In this document: in pieces, positions 15,734 through 25,065 of the stretch | Position numbering within the stretch: the stretch's first letter is position 1 | Layout of the letters: each line of letters begins with the position of its first letter | Source: an uncultured Lachnospiraceae bacterium | Lineage (GTDB): Bacteria > Bacillota > Clostridia > Lachnospirales > Lachnospiraceae | Direction: 5' to 3' | Assembly: GCA_900548905.1 (NCBI GenBank) | Contig: URMK01000042.1 | Location: forward strand, 1-57,375 | Length of the DNA: 57,375 bases | Made by a program: the position numbers and the translations under genes | The notes under the pieces: model-generated | Databases searched by the model: none | The model's input: only the letters and a program-made list of their open reading frames with translations | Told to the model about the DNA's origin: nothing

Positions 15734-17257
15734 TTATATCTCCTGCCTTTCTCCGCCGCTCCGGATCCGTTTCCTGTAGCCACCCGGTGTTTCTCCGTAC
15801 ATCCGTGCAAAAACCTCCGTAAAGGAACGCACATCGGAAAATCCCACTTCACCGGCGATTTCATATGCCTTTTTATCCGTGGAAACCAAAAGGCCCACGG
15901 CATGCTGCAAGCGGACACGATTAACATAGTCTTTGAAATTTTCCCCTGCATTTTTTTTAAAAAAACTGCTGAAGTAATAAGGGTTCATATGTATTTTTTC
16001 CGCCAGTACCCCTAACGTCAGATTTTCCCTGTAATGCTTCTCTATATAATCCCTGGCCTTACGTATCTCCTGTTTCTCGCTGCTGACCATCGCCGTACGC
16101 ACGCGCTCCATATACCCGGCAAATACCTCCCGGTACAGCTGTTCCATTTCCCCAAAGCTTTCGCAGCCCCTTCCCTGTTCCAAAAGCTCCCGGATCGTAG
16201 TATCCCCTCCGGGAATGCCTAATGCCGCCATCTTTTCTTCAGCCATGCGCAGTGCAGAACAGAAATAAAAACAGGCATCCTCCTTTTTCCCGTCCGCTGC
16301 CAGGAGCAAAAGTCTGGCGAACCCGGAAAAATAGGTTTCAAAACCATCCGCATCCTGCGCCACAATAGCGTCAAGAACCTTTTCCCGTGTTTCCTCCAGA
16401 CGCTCCGTATCCCCCTTCCGGGAATAAACCGGCTCTTCGGCAGATAAAACCGGAATCTGCATTTTATCCGCAAAAAAAAGATATCCCTGCATCTTGAGGC
16501 ATTCTCCGAAGGCAGCGGGAATTCCTCCCATATCAGAGACTTCCTTACCGATAATAAAGACCGCCGTATGCCCCGTGGCCTGACAGGCTTCTTTCCAAAG
16601 GACAGATACCTCCTCTTTGGCCCGCGCCCTCCCGATCCCTTTCAGGACCACCACAATATGGTTGTTTTTCACAAAGGTAATTCCCCTGTTATTCTTTTCC
16701 AGATATTCTTCCAAAAAACTAAGCAGGGAAAAACGCACCAATTTACGAATCCGGGCATTTTCATCCTTCCTGTAAAGCACATCCGCAAATACGGGAAGGT
16801 ATACCGTATCTTCCATCTGCACCAGCCTGCCGAAATCTGCCTTCCGTTCTTCCTCAACCGGCGCCGCCGTCTCCGGCACCGCCCTGTGTATGGAGGACAC
16901 ACACTTTTCCACTGCGCCCAGCAGTTCTTCCCGGATAACCGGTTTGAGAAGATAGTCCACCGCCCCATACTGCAGCGCCGCCTTGGCATATTCAAAGTCC
17001 TGAAACCCACTGATAAAAATCACCCGGGTTCCCACCTCCATAGCCTGGCATTCCTTCAAAAGCTCCACACCTGTCATCTGAGGCATATAAATATCCAAAA
17101 GGGCAATATCCGGTTTCAGGGTCAGGATTCCTTCCAACGCACTCTTACCATCCGTATATTCCCCCACAATCTCAATTCCCAGTCCCTGCCAGTCCACCAG
17201 CTTCCGTATTCCCCTGGTAATCACCGGTTCGTCATCTGCCAGTATCATCTTTACCAT
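15734..17257 (-). CDS. YesN-type response regulator with AraC DNA-binding domain
   Basis: This 507-residue regulator has a CheY-like receiver (1-120) with acidic pocket ADDE at 7-10 and phospho-acceptor Asp55 in LLDIYMP. A long middle linker domain follows. A C-terminal pair of AraC helix-turn-helices (about 405-500) contains TLGVLAEKIHMNPYYFSSFF and YEIAGEVGFSDVRSFTEVF. It overlaps the upstream kinase gene by 26 bp, so it is its cognate regulator. It probably activates the surrounding ABC/GH operon. Confidence 0.93.
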   Translation of the reverse strand: MVKMILADDEPVITRGIRKLVDWQGLGIEIVGEYTDGKSALEGILTLKPDIALLDIYMPQMTGVELLKECQAMEVGTRVIFISGFQDFEYAKAALQYGAVDYLLKPVIREELLGAVEKCVSSIHRAVPETAAPVEEERKADFGRLVQMEDTVYLPVFADVLYRKDENARIRKLVRFSLLSFLEEYLEKNNRGITFVKNNHIVVVLKGIGRARAKEEVSVLWKEACQATGHTAVFIIGKEVSDMGGIPAAFGECLKMQGYLFFADKMQIPVLSAEEPVYSRKGDTERLEETREKVLDAIVAQDADGFETYFSGFARLLLLAADGKKEDACFYFCSALRMAEEKMAALGIPGGDTTIRELLEQGRGCESFGEMEQLYREVFAGYMERVRTAMVSSEKQEIRKARDYIEKHYRENLTLGVLAEKIHMNPYYFSSFFKKNAGENFKDYVNRVRLQHAVGLLVSTDKKAYEIAGEVGFSDVRSFTEVFARMYGETPGGYRKRIRSGGERQEI

Positions 17258-19139
17258 CCTTGCCTTCCTCCCTCTTCCGGACCGGCATCAGAATACGTAC
17301 CATCGTTCCCACTCCCACCGTACTCGTCACCTGTATCCCATAATCCTCCCCATACAAAAGCCGGATCCGGTCATGCACATTTTTCATCCCGATACTCTGC
17401 CAGTTATATTCGTTCTTAATCCCCGGTTCGTTTCCCTCCAGCAGCTCCTGAATCTGATAAATTGATTCCTGATCCATCCCGACACCGTTATCCATAACCG
17501 TAATTTCCAGGATTTCCGTCTTATCCCGGTTGCCTTTTCTGTCCGGGATATCCTTCTCCCCATCGTATACCGCGGCTTCCACCATGATGCTTCCGACACC
17601 CTTTTTTGGCTTGATCCCATGAACATAGGCGTTTTCCACAATAGGCTGTAAAATCAGCTTGGGCACAAACAGCCTGCCCGCCCCCGGAGCTTCGGTCATT
17701 AACTGTACCTTCCCGTCAATCCGGCAGTTCAGCAGATATATATACTTGCGCACAATATCCAATTCTTTTTCCAGGGAGACCATATCCTGAACAGGCCCTA
17801 TCAGATAATGGATCTGCTGGGAAAGCGCCTCTATCATTTCCGATACCCTCATATCGTTATTTTCCAGAGCCGTCATACGGATTATCTCCAGCGTATTATA
17901 AAGGAAATGCGGATAAATCTGGGATTTCAGCGCGGTCAGTTCCGCCTCCGTCTGCTTAATAGCCGCCACATAGGACTGGTTAATATAGGTCTTCAGTGCA
18001 GCGCTCATCTCATTAAACCTTTGGGAGAGAATTCCTATTTCATCCCTGGAATCCACCGGAAGCTGAATGTCAAAATTTCCGTTTTCCACCTGTGACATCT
18101 GATCCATCATATTACGGATAGGCCGGGTCAGCCGTCTGGAAAAAAACAAAGAACCGCATAATAATGCCATACAGGCCGCCGCCAGGAAAAAATACATCAT
18201 CCTCTGGACGGAACGGATTCCGCCGAAGGCCACCGCCGTATCCAGGACCGCCAGTACATAAAGACCATATTCATTTTTTTTAGAAGTAAGGACCAGCTGC
18301 TGATCCGTGTCACGGATTTCCTCCAGCTTCTCTTCCAGATTCCTTCCTGCGGCATCCCCGCTGCTGCTATAGTAACAATCCCCGTTTTCATCCAGCACAT
18401 AAAAAATTTCCTTATCACTGAAATTCACTGTCCGGAATACCTGTTCCATCCGGCTCATGTTAACATCAATGAATAAGGTTCCCACATACGGCGTATTCCC
18501 CACTTCTCCTCGCAGATCAAAATAATTCCTCGCCACCGTAAATACCGGTGCGGAGGGACCGCTGAAATACCCGGTGGGATGGGTGGGAATCAGCATCATC
18601 CGGTTGCTTGATTCAGCGATCTCTTTCACCCGTACTTCCTTTTCAAATAAAGCCTCATCCTTAAAAAAAGTACTGTAGGTACTGTAATGGAAATCCATCC
18701 TTCCCAACGTTTCATTATTCACAATAAAATGCACGCTGCTGATATAGCTGTCCACACTTTCCACATATTTCAGGAAATCCACCATATCAGCAGCCCGCCT
18801 TTTCTGTTTTTCCTCTGCCTCATACCCTTCCCCGCTGAGTATCTGGCGAAGGTTATCATAATACAGATAATCCTTCACCACATACCCTTCCCGGATGGAA
18901 TAGCTGTAATTATAAGGCATTTTCGAAGCCGTATTATAGGTATCCAGCATCGTCTCCAGACTCCCCGCCACATAATCCGCCGCCTGCTCATAATTGGAAC
19001 GCAGCGCCTTCCTGTAATCCTCAATCATCCGGTTAGCCAGGAATGTAGATAAAATAACCACGGGAACCAGCCCAATCACTATAATAGCCAACGTGAACTT
19101 ATAATACAAAGAAAGCCCTTTACTCCTTCTTTTTGCCAT
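17232..19139 (-). CDS. YesM-type sensor histidine kinase
   Basis: This 635-residue membrane kinase has helix 1 at about 13-33, an extracellular cache-like sensor domain to about 295, helix 2 near 300-325, a HAMP linker, an internal-His-kinase segment with the phospho-His in YPHFLYNTLE (about residue 411), and a HATPase domain ending with the GVGTMVRILMPV block. It senses an extracellular or membrane signal, presumably a sugar or its binding protein, and phosphorylates the overlapping YesN-type regulator. It is coded between the permeases and the hydrolases of the same operon. Confidence 0.93.
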   Translation of the reverse strand: MAKRRSKGLSLYYKFTLAIIVIGLVPVVILSTFLANRMIEDYRKALRSNYEQAADYVAGSLETMLDTYNTASKMPYNYSYSIREGYVVKDYLYYDNLRQILSGEGYEAEEKQKRRAADMVDFLKYVESVDSYISSVHFIVNNETLGRMDFHYSTYSTFFKDEALFEKEVRVKEIAESSNRMMLIPTHPTGYFSGPSAPVFTVARNYFDLRGEVGNTPYVGTLFIDVNMSRMEQVFRTVNFSDKEIFYVLDENGDCYYSSSGDAAGRNLEEKLEEIRDTDQQLVLTSKKNEYGLYVLAVLDTAVAFGGIRSVQRMMYFFLAAACMALLCGSLFFSRRLTRPIRNMMDQMSQVENGNFDIQLPVDSRDEIGILSQRFNEMSAALKTYINQSYVAAIKQTEAELTALKSQIYPHFLYNTLEIIRMTALENNDMRVSEMIEALSQQIHYLIGPVQDMVSLEKELDIVRKYIYLLNCRIDGKVQLMTEAPGAGRLFVPKLILQPIVENAYVHGIKPKKGVGSIMVEAAVYDGEKDIPDRKGNRDKTEILEITVMDNGVGMDQESIYQIQELLEGNEPGIKNEYNWQSIGMKNVHDRIRLLYGEDYGIQVTSTVGVGTMVRILMPVRKREEGKDGKDDTGR

Positions 19140-19292
19140 CCCTACCCCCCGCTCTCTTTTGTTCTTCCCTTCTTTCCCCTATTATAACTTAACTTCCTCT
19201 TCCCTTCCAGGAAAATACAAAACGAAAAGGGACACGGCCTCTTTCTTCACAGCAGCCGCGCTTATATGCACGGCTGCCTTTATTCCCAAGCG

Positions 19293-20135
19293 TTACCCCT
19301 TGGCTGCCCCTGCCGTAATCCCTTTGACAAAATATTTCTGGAAAGCGCAGAAAATTACCAATGCCGGAACTATCGAAATAATAGTCCCCGCAAATACAAT
19401 ATCCCACCTGGCTGTATACTGGCCTACAAAAGCCGCGATTTCCACCGTAATGGTTTTTGCTTTCCCGCTGGGCAGAACCAGATAAGGCATCAGATAATCA
19501 TTCCATATTCCCAGGCCGTTCAGTATCACCATAGACCCTGTACATGGCCCCAGAAGCGGAAAGGTCACCTTCCAGAATGTCTGAAAAGGAGTACAGCCGT
19601 CAATCATGGCCGCCTCTTCAATCTCCAGGGGAATCCCTTTTAAAAAACTACAGTACAGCAGGCATCCGAAAGCGATGGACCCCGATATGTAACAGATAAT
19701 CGGTCCCGCCATATTGCCGAATATATGAAACAGTTTCATTTCCTTAAACAAAGGGAACATATACAGATGAAAAGGAATCATCATACCGGAAAGAAAGAAC
19801 GTATATGTAAGCGCCGTAAACCTGTTCTTTCTCCGTTCAATCCCATACGCCGCCATAGGCACAATACATACGATCAGAATCTCTGAAACCACGGTCAGGA
19901 AAACCGAATGCAGGATGGCAGAAGCAAAATCCGACTGGGCAAAAAGATCCCTGAAATTCTGTATGTAAAAAGAGGTTGGGGGGGATATCGGATTTTTCAG
20001 GATATCCCCGTTGCTTTTAAAAGCCGACATCAAGGCAAACAAGACCGGATACAGAAACAACAATGCCAAAACAGCCGTGAGTATCAGAAGAATAATCTGT
20101 CCGGGCCGCACCCTTTTTTTTGTCTTTTCCTTCAC
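19293..20135 (-). CDS. Carbohydrate ABC transporter permease (MalG/LacG type)
   Basis: This 280-residue inner-membrane permease has about six helices. The cytoplasmic EAA loop EEAAMIDGCTPFQTFWKV couples to an ATPase. It starts at GTG 20135 behind GGAGG, with the GTG overlapping the TGA stop of the partner permease (GTGA). No ATPase is coded in the operon, as is common for CUT1 systems that share an MsmX-like ATPase. Confidence 0.93.
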   Translation of the reverse strand: MKEKTKKRVRPGQIILLILTAVLALLFLYPVLFALMSAFKSNGDILKNPISPPTSFYIQNFRDLFAQSDFASAILHSVFLTVVSEILIVCIVPMAAYGIERRKNRFTALTYTFFLSGMMIPFHLYMFPLFKEMKLFHIFGNMAGPIICYISGSIAFGCLLYCSFLKGIPLEIEEAAMIDGCTPFQTFWKVTFPLLGPCTGSMVILNGLGIWNDYLMPYLVLPSGKAKTITVEIAAFVGQYTARWDIVFAGTIISIVPALVIFCAFQKYFVKGITAGAAKG

Positions 20136-21022
20136 ATCTGTACCTCCCTGCTTCTCAGGAATCTCTGCTGTATCGCATTCAGGAGTATAATAAGGAACAA
20201 AAGCATAATTCCCACCGCCGTCCCAAACCCCTGGCGCCCTTCGTTAAAGCCTACCTTGTACAGCAGATAAACCAGTGTCTCTGTGGTAAATCCGGGACCG
20301 CCGTCCGTCATTACATTGATTTGGTCGAATACCTTCAGCCCGTTAATGAGTGACAGGGTAAAATTAATGGTAAATGCCCCGGAAATCAACGGCAGCGTTA
20401 TGGCCCTGAAACGCTGGAAAGGGCTTGCGCCGTCAATCTGCGCCGCTTCGATCAAATCCGTGGAAACGCTCTGTAAAGAAGCGAGGTAAATAATCATATA
20501 GTATCCCGCACCCTTCCAAATCAGGACAATTCCTACCATAAGAAGCGTCAGCCTGCTGTTGCCCAGCCAATCCTGCTGCAGTTCCTTAAGCCCCATGTCC
20601 TTCAGGATTGTGTTAAAGGTACCGAAATTATAGTTATACATAATTTTCCATATAAAGCCGGACACGATACCGCTGACAAGAACCGGTATATAAAAGGCAC
20701 TCCGGAAAAAGTTTTTCCCCCATCGCACATTATCCACGATTAATGCAAGGGCAAGGGCTGCCGCATTTTCGAAAATGGAAATAAAAACAGTTAATATCAC
20801 CGTATTTTTAAGCGCATTGCCGAAACGGGCACTTGTAAAAATTTCTTTATAATTGGCCAGGCCCACGAATTTTACAACAGGGCTGATTCCGTCCCAGGAG
20901 GTAAAGCTGTAATAGACACTGGCCAGTGTCGGTACAATGATAAACAGTGTAAAAAAGATAAAAGCGGGGCCGATAAAGAGGAATGCAGCTTTATCTATAC
21001 CCTTTTTCTTCTTTGTATTCAT
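20132..21022 (-). CDS. Carbohydrate ABC transporter permease (MalF/LacF type)
   Basis: This 296-residue permease has an N-terminal helix at about 15-40 and an EAA loop, IEAAQIDGASPFQRFRAIT. The start is ATG 21022; an upstream GTG at 21052 has no usable RBS. It lies between the binding protein (45-bp gap) and the second permease (4-bp overlap) and completes a CUT1 importer. Confidence 0.92.
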   Translation of the reverse strand: MNTKKKKGIDKAAFLFIGPAFIFFTLFIIVPTLASVYYSFTSWDGISPVVKFVGLANYKEIFTSARFGNALKNTVILTVFISIFENAAALALALIVDNVRWGKNFFRSAFYIPVLVSGIVSGFIWKIMYNYNFGTFNTILKDMGLKELQQDWLGNSRLTLLMVGIVLIWKGAGYYMIIYLASLQSVSTDLIEAAQIDGASPFQRFRAITLPLISGAFTINFTLSLINGLKVFDQINVMTDGGPGFTTETLVYLLYKVGFNEGRQGFGTAVGIMLLFLIILLNAIQQRFLRSREVQM

Positions 21023-21067
21023 TCTCTCTGCCTTTCCAGTGCCTGAAAGCACCTTTACCCGGACTCT

Positions 21068-22486
21068 TTATTCGACAGCTTCCACGCCTTCTCCTGTCAC
21101 AGGATTAAAGTTTTCCATACCTACCTTCCAGGTCTTATTGAGCTCACTGCATGCCGAATCCACATCTCTTGTCCCCTGCAGTACCTCAATCAGCGTTTTG
21201 TACATAAAATTCCGGAAATCCGGGGGCAGCTCATTTTCCCCTACGAAACCGTTCCACATGGGCCTTAAGTCATCCGCACTGCCCGCTGCATCGATTACTT
21301 CCTGCAGAACCGGCAGGACATCCAACTGGGGTTCTTCCACAGTTACCGGAATGGCACTCATTTTTTCACAATAATATTTATAGTTATCAGGCTGATAGAA
21401 GAAACGAATAAATTCTTCAGCTGCGGCTTTCTTATTTGGATCTTCAGCCGCTTCAGCGGAAACCGCAAAGCCGCCCGCACCGCCGCCTCCTACAAGACGC
21501 AGCTTACCGTCAGGGCTGGGTATTGCAAACCAGCCGATTTCAAATTCCGGATCCGCGGAAAGGATCTGAGAAAACATATGGGTTCCGGAATACATCATAG
21601 CCGCCATATCATTTACCAGAAATGTGGTGATTTGGGCATCCGGTGTGGAAACCCAGCCGTCCTGCGCATACTGCATAATTTCCTTCAGTTCTTCAAAGGC
21701 CGCCTTTATGGTTTCATCGGAAAAATCCCTGGTTCCTTCGTAACAATGCTTAATAAAATCCACATCCTTGCTCAGCACCTGGTCATTATAGGCTTTGTGG
21801 AACAAGAACCCCATATGCCAGATATCCTGTCCGCCCACCACCAGCGGCGCCATATCTCCTTTTTCCTTAATTTTACCGCACAATTCAATAAATTCTTCAT
21901 ATGTGGAAGGCTCCGTCCAGCCGTTTTGGTCAAAATACGCTTTATTATAAATAATACCCTGGGCGTTTTCTGCAGCCATAGGAGCCGTATAAACCTCGCC
22001 GTCAAATGCCGTTGTTGTTTTAAACAGGCTGACAATATCCTCCGGCAAAGGTTCCAGCTTTCCTGCCCGTACATAAACCGCCGTATCCCTCATTTCCATC
22101 ACATCGGGGAACTCTCCCACACTGTCCTTTGTCTTTAAAAATTCGCTGTAAGCACCGCCGTTGCCAGGCTCGATTATAACAGTAATATCCGGATAAGCAG
22201 TATTAAACTTCTCCACTACAGAATTCATTACTTCTTTGAATCCCTCATCCCCGTCTGCAAATATAAGGGTGATTTCCGTTGGCTGGGAAACAATAGCCTC
22301 TGCGCTTTCTCCCGCTCCGGCTTCCTTTGTACCCGCTTCCGCTGCCGTGACTGCCTCCGTGCTTCCTGTCCCCAAACTGCCGCCGCTCTCTTCCGCCGTG
22401 CCTGCGGATGTACCGCTTGCACATCCCGCAAGCATAACTGCCGTCATACCCGCTGTAAGAAGCGCTGTCAAAATTTTCTTTTTCAT
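21068..22486 (-). CDS. Extracellular sugar-binding lipoprotein of ABC importer
   Basis: This is a 472-residue family-1 solute-binding protein. A lipoprotein signal peptide ends in the lipobox MLAGC (Cys22), then a Ser/Thr/Glu-rich linker of about 45 residues tethers the ligand domain to the membrane surface. The ligand domain has typical CUT1 blocks (ITVIIEPGNGGAYSEFLKT, then AAENAQGIIYNKAYF). It starts at ATG 22486 behind GGAGG and is the first gene of the operon. The ligand is probably an oligosaccharide suited to the downstream GH88/GH43 enzymes (inference). Confidence 0.93.
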   Translation of the reverse strand: MKKKILTALLTAGMTAVMLAGCASGTSAGTAEESGGSLGTGSTEAVTAAEAGTKEAGAGESAEAIVSQPTEITLIFADGDEGFKEVMNSVVEKFNTAYPDITVIIEPGNGGAYSEFLKTKDSVGEFPDVMEMRDTAVYVRAGKLEPLPEDIVSLFKTTTAFDGEVYTAPMAAENAQGIIYNKAYFDQNGWTEPSTYEEFIELCGKIKEKGDMAPLVVGGQDIWHMGFLFHKAYNDQVLSKDVDFIKHCYEGTRDFSDETIKAAFEELKEIMQYAQDGWVSTPDAQITTFLVNDMAAMMYSGTHMFSQILSADPEFEIGWFAIPSPDGKLRLVGGGGAGGFAVSAEAAEDPNKKAAAEEFIRFFYQPDNYKYYCEKMSAIPVTVEEPQLDVLPVLQEVIDAAGSADDLRPMWNGFVGENELPPDFRNFMYKTLIEVLQGTRDVDSACSELNKTWKVGMENFNPVTGEGVEAVE

Positions 22487-22739
22487 TTCATATCCTCCAA
22501 TCGGTTTTCATTGCGGATGGCCCTCCGTGCTGCTGTAATTGTAATATACCAGCATCCTGCATAATAAAAAATGCATATTTTTAAGTTTCAGGTACGATTT
22601 TTTACGTTTCTTTTTCATTTTTTCCTGCCGTCTCATCTCCAGGACTTATTTTAACACAATGAAAAAGGCATATTGTTTTCAGCAATACACCTTTGACGGA
22701 TGGGCACCTTATTTCATTCGTTTCCAATTCCATACAGAC
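22487..22739 (-). promoter_or_regulatory. Upstream region of the first glycan operon
   Basis: There is no gene here. On the minus strand a weak TATATT -10-like hexamer lies near 22544, without a good -35, as expected for a promoter that needs an AraC-type activator such as the YesN-type regulator of this operon. An AT-rich tract (22560-22620) could hold its sites. Confidence 0.35.
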
Positions 22740-22778
22740 AAAAAACACCTGCCGCTTCTTCCTTCTACCCGGACAGGT
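22740..22778 (-). terminator. Terminator after the EFR1-type gene
   Basis: Minus-strand arms 22778-22770 and 22754-22747 (ACCTGTCCG with CGGCAGGT) are followed by a run of T residues at 22745-22740. Confidence 0.7.
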
Positions 22779-22785
22779 AAAGCCC

Positions 22786-23538
22786 TTACAGCCTCTTCGG
22801 ACAAACATACCGGGGCAGTCCCACACTGTGCTTTCCGTATTCAATCGCTTCCTGGGGGCACCGGCAGATACAGGCCATACAATGGGTGCATTCTTTCCCC
22901 CATACGGGCTTCCCGTCTTTCAGGCGGATATTTCCAAGAGGGCAGCTCTTTTCACACATGCCGCAGGAAATGCAGGCATCCGTGGCATAAAATTTACCGG
23001 CATGCACGAAAAGCGGATAAAAAACGTTATTTACCACGCCGCTGCTGTGTTTATCCTTTCCGGTAATCTCCGGTTTCGGAAAAGACGTCCCCGCTTTTAT
23101 CCATTGTATGATCTCATCTATCTTCTGTTCGGCCTGCCCGATCGTCACTAACGCTTCTTCCCTGGAAGGCGTTTCAAAAAGTGCAATATAATTCTCCGGC
23201 ATGAGGACAGAGGCACATCCCTGATACGTCATCCCCTTTTTTTCGCAAAGCTTTTCCAAATATGCGCCTGCATTTCCAATATTGCCGCCGCAGGTCATCA
23301 CAAAACGGATATCCCGGCTGCCCTCCAGCTTCGTTTTCAGCAGCCAGTCCGTAACCACCCGAGGTATCCTCCACGCATAGGTGGGTGTGACAATAATCCA
23401 CGGCGTATCCGACCGCAGTGCGGTATAATCCTGATTCCTTATTTTCTTGAAAAGATTGGAAACGTCATCTTCCGTTTCCCTGCCAATCCGTTTTGCTGCA
23501 TATTCACTGTTCCCGGTACCTGAAAAAAATAATATCAT
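22786..23538 (-). CDS. EFR1-type flavodoxin/ferredoxin fusion protein
   Basis: This 250-residue protein has an N-terminal flavodoxin-like FMN domain (ILFFSGTGNSEYAAKRIG, residues 2-19) and a C-terminal 2[4Fe-4S] ferredoxin with motifs CISCGMCEKSCP and CTHCMACICRCP. Such proteins shuttle electrons in anaerobes. It starts at ATG 23538 behind AGGAGAC. It follows the nitroreductase and ArsR genes on the same strand after 135 bp, and may be part of the same redox-response unit or have its own promoter. Confidence 0.9.
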   Translation of the reverse strand: MILFFSGTGNSEYAAKRIGRETEDDVSNLFKKIRNQDYTALRSDTPWIIVTPTYAWRIPRVVTDWLLKTKLEGSRDIRFVMTCGGNIGNAGAYLEKLCEKKGMTYQGCASVLMPENYIALFETPSREEALVTIGQAEQKIDEIIQWIKAGTSFPKPEITGKDKHSSGVVNNVFYPLFVHAGKFYATDACISCGMCEKSCPLGNIRLKDGKPVWGKECTHCMACICRCPQEAIEYGKHSVGLPRYVCPKRL

Positions 23539-23673
23539 TTCTGTCTCCTATCTGCGCTTTTACACGCATGCGGCGGACACCGCATTCCAATCCGGGCCGC
23601 CGAAACCATTTTTTTACGGCCCTGCCCTCTTATCCTCTATCTTGTTAACCGGCCCTGCGGCCCCCTGATATCC

Positions 23674-24033
23674 CTATACCCCGCCGCAGTCCCCGCCGAT
23701 ATGGATAATTCCCTCATACACAAGCTTCATTAAGTCCGCAAGCTTTTTCCACTGCGTTTCGTCCGCTCGGATATAATAATAATTTTTCGTACCTTCCTTC
23801 CGCATATTGATGATGCCCGCTTCCTTCAAAATCTGCAGATGGTGGGATACGGACGGCCTGGTCAGATGCGTCTTTGCTGCAATTTCTCCCACACGGATAC
23901 CGTCCAGATCACTCTGCAGCAGTACGAGCAGGATCAACTGCCTTGTCTCATCCCCAATAGCCGTAAATGCTCCCCGGCATTCCTGAAAGCCCTGTGTAAT
24001 CTCCTCCAGCCGCTGTTTGCAGTCTTTTTCCAT
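23674..24033 (-). CDS. ArsR-family winged-helix regulator
   Basis: This is a 119-residue ArsR/SmtB-type repressor. The HTH spans about residues 45-75 (VGEIAAKTHLTRPSVSHHLQ), followed by a beta wing (NMRKEGTKNYYYI). The classic CxC metal box in the recognition helix is absent. Single Cys residues lie at the N-terminus (DCKQ and QECRG) and near the C-terminus (GGDCGGV). So the inducer could be a thiol or oxidant rather than As(III); this is inference. The start is ATG 24033 behind AAAGGAGGG, 10 bp after the nitroreductase gene with which it forms an operon. Confidence 0.9.
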   Translation of the reverse strand: MEKDCKQRLEEITQGFQECRGAFTAIGDETRQLILLVLLQSDLDGIRVGEIAAKTHLTRPSVSHHLQILKEAGIINMRKEGTKNYYYIRADETQWKKLADLMKLVYEGIIHIGGDCGGV

Positions 24034-24043
24034 ATACCCTCCT

Positions 24044-24817
24044 TTACAAATATCTGACATCCAGCTTTTCACGCTGTGCGCTGCGCCGGTATTTTACCTT
24101 CGGATACCCCAATACTAATGTTGTAACCACTTTTTTTTCTTTTGAAACACCCAGCGCTTTTTTTAACTTCGGAGATATATTGGCCGCCATGGAAAAAAAG
24201 CCGCCAAACAATACGCCAAGCCCGTTCGCCTCCGCCACAAACTCCATGTTCTGTGCCGCCAGAGCACCGTTCAGCTTCTCTTTTGACAGAATGACTATCA
24301 CCGCCGGGGCATGGAAAAAGAAGAAATGATTATCAATTTTATTTCTTCTCGCCATAGGGCTGAACATATCCGCAAATGGCTTAACCGCCCGGAATACACG
24401 CACCGCCGCACGTTCCAGTTCCTCTTTTCTTCTGTCCAATACAACAAAAGACACATCCTGTGCATTCTTTGCCGTATGCGTCAGCCTGCCGGCCTCCAGA
24501 ATCTGTTCCAGGATTTCCTCCGGGATTTTCTGATCCCGAAACTGCCGGATCGTCCGGCGGAACCGGATGGCATCCAGCACCTCCTCCGGTTTCAGATGCA
24601 CCTCCCCTTTTATCGGGACAGGTTCGGCTTCATAGCCGCTGATCGTAACGGCCCCCTTCGGGCAGACCGCGACACAATGCCCGCACAGGATACAGTCCCC
24701 GGACAGAATATTGGCTTTCCGGTTCTGTATCTCAATATTACGGGCGGCGCAGTCCCTTACACACATACCGCAGCCGATACATTTTTCTTTCTCTATAGTT
24801 ATCACATGTTCTGCCAT
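24044..24817 (-). CDS. Nitroreductase-family protein with N-terminal ferredoxin domain
   Basis: This is a 257-residue fusion. Two [4Fe-4S] motifs come first (CIGCGMCVRDCA and CILCGHCVAVCP, residues about 14-53), then an FMN nitroreductase domain from about 80 (RRTIRQFRDQKIPEEILEQI, ending in the VLGYPKVKYRR block). The ferredoxin part would feed electrons to FMN for reduction of nitro, quinone or other electrophiles in this anaerobe. It starts at ATG 24817 behind GAAGGGAAGG and is first in an operon with the ArsR gene. Confidence 0.92.
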   Translation of the reverse strand: MAEHVITIEKEKCIGCGMCVRDCAARNIEIQNRKANILSGDCILCGHCVAVCPKGAVTISGYEAEPVPIKGEVHLKPEEVLDAIRFRRTIRQFRDQKIPEEILEQILEAGRLTHTAKNAQDVSFVVLDRRKEELERAAVRVFRAVKPFADMFSPMARRNKIDNHFFFFHAPAVIVILSKEKLNGALAAQNMEFVAEANGLGVLFGGFFSMAANISPKLKKALGVSKEKKVVTTLVLGYPKVKYRRSAQREKLDVRYL

Positions 24818-24834
24818 TTTCCTTCCCTTCTTTC

Positions 24835-24857
24835 GTTAATCTTTGTTAACCATTATA
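24835..24857 (-). promoter_or_regulatory. Minus-strand -10 and inverted repeat upstream of the nitroreductase/ArsR operon
   Basis: TATAAT lies at 24857-24852 (minus). Directly downstream, over the likely +1, is GTTAATCTTTGTTAAC (24835-24850), a GTTAA-N6-TTAAC dyad suited to an ArsR dimer. The -35 is weak. Confidence 0.5.
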
Positions 24858-24975
24858 GCAGGATCCGCAAAAAATGCGACATTGGTAAAGAAAATCGTTA
24901 CGGACAGTTTTGTTGCCGTTTGATTGCCGGCAAAACTTAATCCCAATCGTCTCCTGCAAAGTTTGAGCGGATAAT

Positions 24976-25020
24976 ATAAAAAATCCGTACAAAAAGATGA
25001 AGTCCTTTCTGTACGGATTA
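24976..25020 (-). terminator. Terminator after the TSUP transporter gene
   Basis: A 15-bp stem with one mismatch (AATCCGTACA...AAAG type arms) is followed on the minus strand by TTTTTTAT. It closes the second glycan operon. Confidence 0.9.
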
Positions 25021-25065
25021 CCGTTTCTTGAGGGAATTGAATCCTCAACAAAGTCATTTCTCAAA

